Shown piece by piece: positions 6,885 through 12,607 of a stretch of DNA of 12,607 nucleotides. Source of the DNA: Clostridiales bacterium (lineage in GTDB: Bacteria; Bacillota; Clostridia; Oscillospirales; Acutalibacteraceae). Location of the stretch: NCBI GenBank assembly GCA_012511485.1, contig JAAZFZ010000201.1, positions 1 through 12,607 of the forward strand, given 5' to 3'. The notes below the pieces were generated by a model. It did no database searches. It had not been told where the DNA came from and saw only the letters and a program-made list of their open reading frames with translations. The translations under genes and the position numbers were made by a program. Position 1 is the first letter of the stretch; each line of letters opens with the position of its first letter.

Positions 6885-6893
6885 GAAGTGTAA
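6868..6893 (-). terminator. Possible intrinsic terminator of the mtaD-ahcY-rpe operon
   Basis: Reading the minus strand just past the rpe stop, TTACACT (6887-6893) and AGTGTGA (6876-6882) can pair as a 7-bp stem (one G-U) closed by TCTC, followed after 3 bases by TTTTT (6868-6872). It lies inside the 3' end of mecA. The stem is AT-rich and short, so strength is uncertain. Confidence 0.4.
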
Positions 6894-6903
6894 TACGGTT
6901 ATA

Positions 6904-7578
6904 TTACCATTTAAATGCTTCTTCGGCCAGCCTTCGCAGGTTATTAATTGCCTGTGAAGGCTGTTGTGCGTTAAAAACGGCACTTCCCGCCACAAATACA
7001 TTCGCACCCGCTTTTGCAGCTTGAGCAATTGTTTTATCGTTTATTCCCCCGTCAACCTGAATGTCGGGGTTGAGCCCCCGTCTAATGCATTCTGCTCTGA
7101 GGGAGCTGATTTTGAGCAGGGTATCCTCAATAAAGAGCTGCCCGCCGAAGCCTGGCTCAACTGTCATAATAAGCACCATTGCCAGCCTGTCCAAAAAAGG
7201 GAATACCTCTTCTATGTCCGTTTTAGGTTTAACGCTCACTGACGCGGCGCAGCCTAAGGAGCGGATATAATCGATTGTTTCACCGACAGGGGAATCTGAC
7301 TCAACATGGAAGGTGATTATATCGGCACCCGCATCAGCAAAGCTTTCAATAAATCTCAACGGTTCTTTTATCATAAGATGCACGTCAAAGGGCATTGAGG
7401 TGCATTTTCTTATTGCTTTTATAACGGGTTGGCCTAAAGTTATATTGGGAACAAAGCTGCCATCCATCACATCAATGTGGAGCATATCCGCTTTGCAGGC
7501 CTCCATCCTCCCTGCCTCCTCACCGAGGCGGGAGAAATCGCTTGAAAGGATTGAAGGTGAAATTTTAATCGGCTTCAT
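6904..7578 (-). CDS. rpe: Ribulose-phosphate 3-epimerase
   Basis: A 224-residue TIM-barrel enzyme that interconverts D-ribulose 5-phosphate and D-xylulose 5-phosphate in the pentose phosphate pathway (cytoplasm). All family motifs are present: SPSILSSDF (7-15), HIDVMDGSFVPNIT (34-47), DVHLMIKEP (65-73), MTVEPGFGGQ (138-147) and QVDGGIN (174-180). The metal ligands are H34, D36, H67 and D176, with D36 and D176 also the acid/base pair. The phosphate-binding segment is VAGSAVF (196-202). Length is normal for the family. ATG 7578 is the only reasonable start; its Shine-Dalgarno (AGAGG) is rather far, about 12 bases. It begins 41 bases after ahcY and probably shares its transcript. It converges with mecA, with only 19 bases between the two stops. 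Confidence 0.96.
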   Translation of the reverse strand: MKPIKISPSILSSDFSRLGEEAGRMEACKADMLHIDVMDGSFVPNITLGQPVIKAIRKCTSMPFDVHLMIKEPLRFIESFADAGADIITFHVESDSPVGETIDYIRSLGCAASVSVKPKTDIEEVFPFLDRLAMVLIMTVEPGFGGQLFIEDTLLKISSLRAECIRRGLNPDIQVDGGINDKTIAQAAKAGANVFVAGSAVFNAQQPSQAINNLRRLAEEAFKW

Positions 7579-7619
7579 AATATCACACTACCTCTGTCGA
7601 TATTTGGTATTATTGCAAA

Positions 7620-8867
7620 TTACAGATTGTAGCTACCTATATATCTCTGCTGCTCCGGTGTCAGAGAATCAATTCTCAGCCCCCAAAAGCCCAGCTTTCT
7701 GTTTGCAACCTCGTTATCAATCTGCTCAGGCACAGCAATAACTCTGTTTTCAAGCCCCTTATCCATATTTTTGACAAGATAAATCGCACTCAACGCCTGA
7801 ATTGCAAAGCTCATATCCATTATTTCGACAGGATGCCCGTCACCTGCTGCAAGGTTTACAAGCCTGCCCTCGGCGAGAAGATGAATCCATCTGCCGTTTT
7901 GCAGCCTGTAGCCCATGATATTTGCTCTCTGCTGCTGTTTTTCCGTCGCAATTCTCTCAAGAGTCTCAACATCAATTTCAACATTGAAATGACCTGCGTT
8001 GCAAAGCACTGCACCATCCTTCATCACTTCAAAGTCCTTTTGTGTTATTACATCCTTGCAACCCGTCACAGTGATAAAAAGGTCACCGATTTTTGCAGCC
8101 TCGTCCATTGTCAATACACTAAATCCGTCCATTACGGCTTCCATAGCCTTGACCGGGTCGATTTCAGTGACAACAACATGAGCGCCCAGCCCCTTCGCCC
8201 TCATTGCAACGCCCTTGCCGCACCAGCCGTAGCCCGCAACAATAACATTTTTGCCTGCAATGATGAGGTTCGTGGTTCTGTTTATCCCATCAAAAACCGA
8301 CTGCCCCGTGCCGTAACGGTTATCAAAAAGGTATTTGCATCTGGCATTGTTGACGGCAATCATGGGGAATTTGAGCTTGCCCGCCTTTGCCATTGAAACA
8401 AGCCTGATGATGCCCGTTGTAGTTTCCTCGCAGCCGCCGATAACATTTTTTATCAGCTCGGGGTAGTGGTTGTGAATCATATTCACAAGGTCGCCGCCGT
8501 CATCAATAATTATATTCGGCGCCGCCTCAATCACTATTCTGATATGTCTGTCATATTCCTGCTCGTTGGCATTATACCATGCAAAAACATTGATGCCCTG
8601 CTCGGCAAGTGCGGCGGCAACATCGTCCTGAGTCGAAAGGGGGTTGCTGCCCGTCACAAACATTTCGGCACCTCCCGCAGCAAGAACCGTGCAGAGGTTT
8701 GCCGTTTTAGCCTCAAGGTGAACTGAAAGAGCAATTCGCACACCTTTGAAGGGCTTTTCTGCACTCATTTCCTCCTTGAGTGCGGATAACAGCGGCATAT
8801 TCCGCCTTGCCCACAAAAGCTTTTCCATGCCCTGCTTTGCAAGGCCTGGATTCCTGATTTCCTTCAT
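7620..8867 (-). CDS. ahcY: S-adenosylhomocysteine (or S-inosylhomocysteine) hydrolase
   Basis: Splits S-adenosylhomocysteine, the product of SAM-dependent methylation, to homocysteine and a nucleoside with bound NAD. Using ATG 8867 (415 aa), motifs are HLEAKTA (50-56), IDDGGD (121-126), EETTTG (147-152), KYLFDNRYGTGQS (178-190), Rossmann motif GYGWCGKG (212-219), NAGHFN (290-295) and LAEGRLVNLAAGDGHPVEIMDMSFA (331-355). HLEAKTA and the short length place it with the Thermotoga/archaeal class, which lacks the roughly 40-residue insert of many bacterial and eukaryotic enzymes. The usual ND in the NDSxxK segment reads NN (173-174). An in-frame ATG at 8939 would overlap mtaD by 59 bases. ATG 8867 sits 9 bases after AAGGA, whereas ATG 8873 is too close. 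It lies 13 bases after mtaD, a SAH deaminase, so S-inosylhomocysteine may be the actual substrate (inference). Confidence 0.95.
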   Translation of the reverse strand: MKEIRNPGLAKQGMEKLLWARRNMPLLSALKEEMSAEKPFKGVRIALSVHLEAKTANLCTVLAAGGAEMFVTGSNPLSTQDDVAAALAEQGINVFAWYNANEQEYDRHIRIVIEAAPNIIIDDGGDLVNMIHNHYPELIKNVIGGCEETTTGIIRLVSMAKAGKLKFPMIAVNNARCKYLFDNRYGTGQSVFDGINRTTNLIIAGKNVIVAGYGWCGKGVAMRAKGLGAHVVVTEIDPVKAMEAVMDGFSVLTMDEAAKIGDLFITVTGCKDVITQKDFEVMKDGAVLCNAGHFNVEIDVETLERIATEKQQQRANIMGYRLQNGRWIHLLAEGRLVNLAAGDGHPVEIMDMSFAIQALSAIYLVKNMDKGLENRVIAVPEQIDNEVANRKLGFWGLRIDSLTPEQQRYIGSYNL

Positions 8868-8880
8868 ATTCATATTCCTT

Positions 8881-10170
8881 TCAAGCACCGATTCTTTTTG
8901 CAATCCCGGCAACTTCATAGCGGATTCGCTCCTCGTCAATTCCTTTAAGTTCCCGGTTTTCCATTAGTATCTCACCGTTAACAATGACCGTTTGAACCTC
9001 AGAGCCGTTTGCGGAATAAGCGAGAGCGGCAACGGGGTTGTTGTTTGGCACCATGTTTACGGCGTTGAGGTCGATTAATGCAAGGTCCGCCTTCATGCCG
9101 ACCTTGATTTGCCCGATACCGTCAAGTCCAAGAGCAGCAGCACCGTTTACTGTTGCTATTTTTATGCCTTCTTTTGCACTGACCGCCTGTGAATCCTCAT
9201 TGACTCCCTTATGAATAAGGGTCAGCATACTCAGCTCCCTGAAAAGGTTCAGGGTGTTGTTGCTTGCCGCACCGTCCGTGCCCAGGCAGACATTTACTCC
9301 CGCTTTAAGGAGCTTGGGGACTGGGGCGACACCGTTTGCAAGCTTCAGATTGCTCACCGGGTTGGTTGCAACACTGACCTTATTTTCGGCAAGAATTTCA
9401 ATATCCTCATCCGAAAGATGCACGCAGTGGGCGGCAACTGTTTTCAGGCTGAACATGCCCGTTTTTTCAATAAGCTTTATCGGCGAGCAGCCGTATTTTT
9501 CATATATTTCCTTTATCTCCACTCTGCCCTCGCTAAGGTGAGTGTTTATACCTATCCCCAACTCTTTTGCGCTTTGCATTACGATTTTGATATAATCGGG
9601 GTCACAGGTATAGGGAGCGTGAGGAGCCAGCATGAACGAAAGCCTTCCGTTTCCCTTGCCGTTCCACCGTGAAATCTCGTCAACAGCCTCGCGAAGCCGC
9701 ATTGCCCCGTCTTTATCATTTCCCTTGCCGACAAGTCCCCTGGAAAGAACTGCTCTTATCCCGCTTTCGCACACGGCTCTTGCGTTTTCGTCGCCTTTGA
9801 TATACATGTCAAGGTAGCAGGTTGTGCCTGTCCTAATCATTTCACATATGCCGAGCATCGTGCCCCAATATGAGTCACCGTCCTCAAGCTTATCCTCCAT
9901 CGGGAGTATTCTGCCGAACAGCCAGTCATTGAACATAAGGTCATCCGCACTGTTTCGGAATATTGTCATATATGCATGTGTATGGGCATTAATAAGCCCC
10001 GGTATGAGCAGCTTTCCCCTGCCGTCGATTACCCCTTCGGCAGAAAAGCTTTCAGGGATTTTGCCGACTGATACTATCAAATCGCCGTCAATACAGACAT
10101 CTGAGTTTTTAAAATTAAAATCATTATCTTCGTATATAAGGCAATCCGCTTTTTCTATCAAAATCCGCAT
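8881..10170 (-). CDS. mtaD: 5'-methylthioadenosine / S-adenosylhomocysteine deaminase
   Basis: A 429-residue amidohydrolase-superfamily enzyme of the MtaD/DadD group, which deaminates MTA, SAH and related 5'-substituted adenosines to the inosine forms. The metal-binding HxH is NAHTHA (61-66; H63, H65); further residues are H184 in APHAPYTC (182-189), H211 and E214 in NTHLSE (209-214), H248 in AAHCVH (246-251) and D299 in GTDGAASNN (297-305). The spacing matches the well-studied Thermotoga maritima enzyme TM0936. The composite beta-sandwich is made from the N- and C-terminal ends (1-55, about 360-429). ATG 10170 has AGGAGG 8 bases upstream; another ATG at 10175 is out of frame. It is the first gene of the mtaD-ahcY-rpe string. 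Substrate preference between MTA, SAH and 5'-deoxyadenosine is not fixed by sequence, but the ahcY neighbour favours SAH. Confidence 0.93.
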   Translation of the reverse strand: MRILIEKADCLIYEDNDFNFKNSDVCIDGDLIVSVGKIPESFSAEGVIDGRGKLLIPGLINAHTHAYMTIFRNSADDLMFNDWLFGRILPMEDKLEDGDSYWGTMLGICEMIRTGTTCYLDMYIKGDENARAVCESGIRAVLSRGLVGKGNDKDGAMRLREAVDEISRWNGKGNGRLSFMLAPHAPYTCDPDYIKIVMQSAKELGIGINTHLSEGRVEIKEIYEKYGCSPIKLIEKTGMFSLKTVAAHCVHLSDEDIEILAENKVSVATNPVSNLKLANGVAPVPKLLKAGVNVCLGTDGAASNNTLNLFRELSMLTLIHKGVNEDSQAVSAKEGIKIATVNGAAALGLDGIGQIKVGMKADLALIDLNAVNMVPNNNPVAALAYSANGSEVQTVIVNGEILMENRELKGIDEERIRYEVAGIAKRIGA

Positions 10171-10210
10171 TCCATGCTCCTCCTTATTTTTGTTGACTTA
10201 ATAGTTTAAA

Positions 10211-10238
10211 ATCTTACTGTTGTGCTGCTTATTATCAA
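10211..10238 (-). promoter_or_regulatory. Possible promoter of the mtaD-ahcY-rpe operon
   Basis: On the minus strand TTGATA (10233-10238) and TAAGAT (10211-10216) are 16 bases apart, placing the start of transcription near 10204 and a leader of about 34 bases before the mtaD ATG. The match is fair only. No riboswitch-like structure is visible in this leader. Confidence 0.4.
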
Positions 10239-10302
10239 TATTTACTCATTTTGTACTATAACACAAACATGCTTAAAAAACAATAAATTACCATTAAATA
10301 CC

Positions 10303-10331
10303 TTGAAAAACGGCCTGCCTAGTGATAGAAT
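10303..10331 (+). promoter_or_regulatory. Predicted sigma-A promoter of the GlpA-like operon
   Basis: TTGAAA (10303-10308), a 17-base spacer, and TAGAAT (10326-10331) preceded by TGA, an extended -10 element. The predicted transcription start is near 10338, about 24 bases before the GTG start codon. The rest of the 10176-10302 spacer is AT-rich and shows no gene or clear operator. Confidence 0.65.
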
Positions 10332-10348
10332 TAATTGATGAATTTTTT

Positions 10349-10355
10349 GGGGGGG
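10349..10355 (+). promoter_or_regulatory. G-run ribosome binding site deciding the GlpA-like start
   Basis: Seven consecutive G residues lie 6 bases before GTG 10362. An in-frame ATG at 10338 lies upstream of the G-run, has no such site and coincides with the predicted transcript start; it would add eight residues that the family lacks. Confidence 0.6.
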
Positions 10356-10361
10356 TTCACT

Positions 10362-11798
10362 GTGGTCTATGATGTGGCAATTGTAGGTGCGGGAGTTGTC
10401 GGTGCCTTAATTGCGAGAGAACTCAGCAAGTACGAAATCAAAACCGTGCTGCTCGAAAAGCTCAATGATGTAGCTCAGGGAACTACAAAGGCAAACAGTG
10501 CAATTGTTCATGCCGGTTATGATGCGGTGCCCGGAACTTTTAAGGCAGCTCTCAATGTTGAGGGCACTCGCCTTATGAGCTCACTTTGTAGGGATCTGAG
10601 TGTTCCATACAAAAATATCGGTTCTCTCGTTGTAGGTTTTTCACAAGAGGATATAAAAACAATCGAAAGCCTTTTTCACAGAGGCAAAAAGAACCATGTA
10701 CCCCAGCTTGAAATAATCGGGAGGGAAAGGCTGCTCGAGCTTGAGCCTAATATAAACGGACAGGCTGTCGGCGCACTTTATGCTCCTTCGGCGGGTATCG
10801 TCTGCCCGTATGAGCTTTGCATAGCGGCAGCGGAAAATGCGGTAATAAACGGTGTGCGGCTCATGCGTAACTTTGAGGTTCGCAGCATAAATTCAGATAA
10901 TAACGGAGATTTTGTTATCTCTTCGGATAATGATAAGGTCACCGCAAAATACATTATCAATGCCGCCGGTGTGTATTCGGATGTCATTGCCGCCATGATT
11001 GGTGACAATTCGTTCTCAATCACTCCGCGTAAGGGTGAATATTTGCTCCTTGACAAGAGTATGTCGGGAATTGTCAGCCGGACTGTTTTCCAATGCCCGA
11101 ATAAGATGGGCAAGGGTGTTCTTATTACTCCGACTGTGGACAACAATGTTCTGATTGGCCCATCCGCCGAGGATATTGAGGAAAGGGACGACCTCTCAAC
11201 AACCGAAAGCGGCTTGCGCTCCGTGCGTGAAAGTGTGCAAAAGAGCGTTCCGAATTTTATTATAAGAGATATTATTACCTCATTTACGGGTATTCGCGCT
11301 CACGGCAGCTCGGATGATTTTATTATCGGCAAAAGCAGTGCCAACGAAAAATTCATCAATGTTGCGGGCATTGAATCCCCCGGCCTTTCGGCCGCTCCTG
11401 CAATTGCGGTATATGTTGAAAAAATCATTCTTTCAGAGCTACCCGGTCTGAAAGTCAAGGAGAACTATAACCCTATAAGAGAAAAACCTGTGCGTTTCAG
11501 AGAGTTGAGTACGGCACAGCGCAAGGCTCTTATTGCAAAGAATAAGGCATACGGGCGCATAGTCTGCCGCTGCGAAACAGTCACTCAGGGCGAAATACTT
11601 GATGCCATTCGTTCACCCGTGGGAGCAACGGATGTTGACGGAGTCAAGCGCCGCACCCGCTCCGGAATGGGGCGTTGTCAGGGCGGCTTCTGCGGCTCAA
11701 AGGTTGTGGAAATACTTGCAAGAGAGCTCGGCACCACTCTTGACGGTGTCACAAAATTCGGCGGCGAATCGAAATTTGTCATCGGCAAAACGAAGTGA
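10362..11798 (+). CDS. GlpA-like FAD oxidoreductase with C-terminal [2Fe-2S] BFD-like domain
   Basis: A 478-residue flavoprotein. The N-terminal DAO-type domain starts VYDVAIVGAGVVGALIAREL, with dinucleotide motif GAGVVG (9-14), followed by TTKANSAIVHAGYD (41-54), the usual GlpA segment near the isoalloxazine. FTGIRAHG (308-315) and GIESPGLSAAPAIA (336-349) are also typical. The C-terminal BFD-like domain has a C-x-C and C-x4-C set (C402, C404, C439, C444) suited to a [2Fe-2S] cluster. The closest known type is the glycerol-3-phosphate dehydrogenase-like protein of Clostridia and Thermotoga, which oxidises a hydroxy substrate and passes electrons to partner subunits; no quinone anchor is visible. 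GTG 10362 follows a seven-G site by 6 bases. Ten bases after the stop begins a partner flavoprotein, probably translated from the same mRNA. Substrate is inferred; a different 2-hydroxyacid or amine cannot be excluded. Confidence 0.87.
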   Translation: MVYDVAIVGAGVVGALIARELSKYEIKTVLLEKLNDVAQGTTKANSAIVHAGYDAVPGTFKAALNVEGTRLMSSLCRDLSVPYKNIGSLVVGFSQEDIKTIESLFHRGKKNHVPQLEIIGRERLLELEPNINGQAVGALYAPSAGIVCPYELCIAAAENAVINGVRLMRNFEVRSINSDNNGDFVISSDNDKVTAKYIINAAGVYSDVIAAMIGDNSFSITPRKGEYLLLDKSMSGIVSRTVFQCPNKMGKGVLITPTVDNNVLIGPSAEDIEERDDLSTTESGLRSVRESVQKSVPNFIIRDIITSFTGIRAHGSSDDFIIGKSSANEKFINVAGIESPGLSAAPAIAVYVEKIILSELPGLKVKENYNPIREKPVRFRELSTAQRKALIAKNKAYGRIVCRCETVTQGEILDAIRSPVGATDVDGVKRRTRSGMGRCQGGFCGSKVVEILARELGTTLDGVTKFGGESKFVIGKTK

Positions 11799-11808
11799 GG
11801 TGAGAATA

Positions 11809-12607
11809 ATGCAGAGTTATGATTTAGTGGTTATCGGCGGCGGACCCGCAGGCATGGCGGCTGCGCTAAAGGCCAGAGAATGCTCTGTTAAGAGCATTCT
11901 CATTCTTGAAAGAGCCGAAACTCTCGGCGGAATTCTTGAGCAGTGCATACACACGGGCTTCGGTTTGCATTATTTCGGCGAGGAGCTTTCCGGCCCCGAA
12001 TATGCCGCCCGTTTTATCGAGCTTGTCGAGAAGGAAAACATTGAAGTCAGAACAAGCACAATGGTTATTAACCTTGAATCCCGGGGCGGCAGGAACATTG
12101 TGACTGCCGTCAACAATTCGGATGGGCTTATTGAAATAGATGCCAAAGCTGTTATTCTGGCGATGGGCTGCAGAGAGCGGCCAAGAGGCGCTCTGAGCAT
12201 CTCCGGCACCCGCCCCGCAGGTATCATGACAGCGGGCACCGCACAGAAGTATGTTAACCTTGATGGCTATATGCCCGGCAGAAAGGTGGTTGTTCTCGGC
12301 TCGGGCGATATCGGGCTAATTATGGCAAGGCGAATGACCTTTGAGGGTGCGCAGGTTAAGCTTGTGTGTGAGCTTATGCCATATTCAAGCGGCCTTACCC
12401 GAAACATTGTGCAGTGCCTAAATGATTTTGACATACCGCTTCGCCTTAGTTGCACGGTTGTGGGAATACATGGCAAGGAAAGGCTCGAGGGTGGCACAAT
12501 CGCAATTGTCGTTGAAAACCGCAGACCCATCCCCGGCACGCAGGAATATATCGAATGCGATACACTTCTGCTTTCTGTCGGCCTTATCCCCGAAAACGAG
12601 CTTTCGA
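11809..12607 (+). CDS. NAD(P)/FAD-dependent oxidoreductase, 3' part missing
   Basis: The first 266 codons of a pyridine nucleotide-disulfide oxidoreductase-like flavoprotein (PF07992); no stop is reached. It opens MQSYDLVVIGGGPAGMAAAL with FAD motif GGGPAG (10-15), then LGGILEQCIHTGFGL (39-53), ILAMGCRERPRGA (115-127) and a second Rossmann motif GSGDIG (163-168) for NAD(P). The family is the standard companion of the preceding GlpA-like protein; in comparable loci a small DUF1667 protein usually comes next, beyond the window. The likely job is moving electrons between the GlpA-like subunit and NAD(P). There is no CxxC redox-active disulfide at the usual place, so it is not a thioredoxin-reductase type enzyme. 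ATG 11809 follows GAGGTGAG at a short distance. An 11-bp inverted repeat sits in codons 23-31. Confidence 0.87.
   Translation, partial: MQSYDLVVIGGGPAGMAAALKARECSVKSILILERAETLGGILEQCIHTGFGLHYFGEELSGPEYAARFIELVEKENIEVRTSTMVINLESRGGRNIVTAVNNSDGLIEIDAKAVILAMGCRERPRGALSISGTRPAGIMTAGTAQKYVNLDGYMPGRKVVVLGSGDIGLIMARRMTFEGAQVKLVCELMPYSSGLTRNIVQCLNDFDIPLRLSCTVVGIHGKERLEGGTIAIVVENRRPIPGTQEYIECDTLLLSVGLIPENELS
11876..11901 (+). repeat. Perfect 11-bp inverted repeat inside the flavoprotein gene
   Basis: GAGAATGCTCT (11876-11886) and AGAGCATTCTC (11891-11901) are exact reverse complements around a GTTA loop, 67 bases after the start codon. No T-run follows, so it does not look like a terminator. In mRNA it would form a stable hairpin early in the coding region; it could also be an operator-like palindrome. 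Confidence 0.7.

Noticed and set aside
7833..8396. A 187-codon open frame opposite ahcY
   Set aside because: It is entirely antisense to a well-conserved enzyme, its translation is cysteine- and histidine-rich without any motif, and it has no convincing ribosome site. It is a codon-bias shadow.
10171..10361. Possible SAH or SAM riboswitch before mtaD, or a regulatory RNA in this spacer
   Set aside because: The spacer is AT-rich with no conserved riboswitch core or strong hairpins that I can see, and the mtaD leader is only about 34 bases long by the predicted promoter.
1..12607. Mobile element, prophage or CRISPR
   Set aside because: No transposase, integrase, terminal repeats, tRNA-type attachment site or repeat-spacer array was found on either strand.

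Overview
The window looks like chromosomal DNA from an anaerobic, low-to-mid GC Firmicute of the Clostridia, possibly the Oscillospiraceae/Ruminococcaceae. The reasons are a MecA-type ClpC adaptor, Rnf-type membrane subunits, a Thermotoga/archaeal-type SAH hydrolase, strong Shine-Dalgarno sites and frequent TTG/GTG starts. I see no tRNA, rRNA, CRISPR, transposase or phage gene. The longest gene-free stretch is about 190 bases.

Positions 1-6208 (minus strand) hold one tightly packed gene string, in transcription order: rnfD, rnfE, rnfA, a membrane-anchored DUF4015-type glycosidase-like protein, a cytoplasmic GH13 alpha-glucan hydrolase, and an LCP-like membrane protein that runs off the left edge. 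The Rnf part is the most unusual feature. Only the three integral membrane subunits D, E and A are present, with no rnfC, rnfG or rnfB in their usual places. Three of the four cysteines expected to hold the RnfA/RnfE [2Fe-2S] cluster are replaced, the RnfD flavin-attachment motif is altered, and RnfE carries a cytoplasmic acidic tail of about 160 residues. This looks like an Rnf membrane core that has lost most of its redox equipment and may have been put to another use.

Positions 6309-6884 (plus strand) encode MecA, divergent from rnfD across a short AT-rich spacer with interleaved promoters. MecA converges with rpe at 6904.

Positions 6904-10170 (minus strand) hold a probable operon: MTA/SAH deaminase, SAH hydrolase, ribulose-phosphate 3-epimerase. 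The first two act on the same metabolite, S-adenosylhomocysteine, and together suggest breakdown through S-inosylhomocysteine.

Positions 10362-12607 (plus strand) hold a GlpA-like FAD oxidoreductase with a C-terminal [2Fe-2S] BFD-like domain, followed by a two-nucleotide-domain flavoprotein cut by the right edge. This pair matches the glycerol-3-phosphate dehydrogenase-like modules of Clostridia and Thermotoga. An 11-bp perfect inverted repeat lies early in the second gene.
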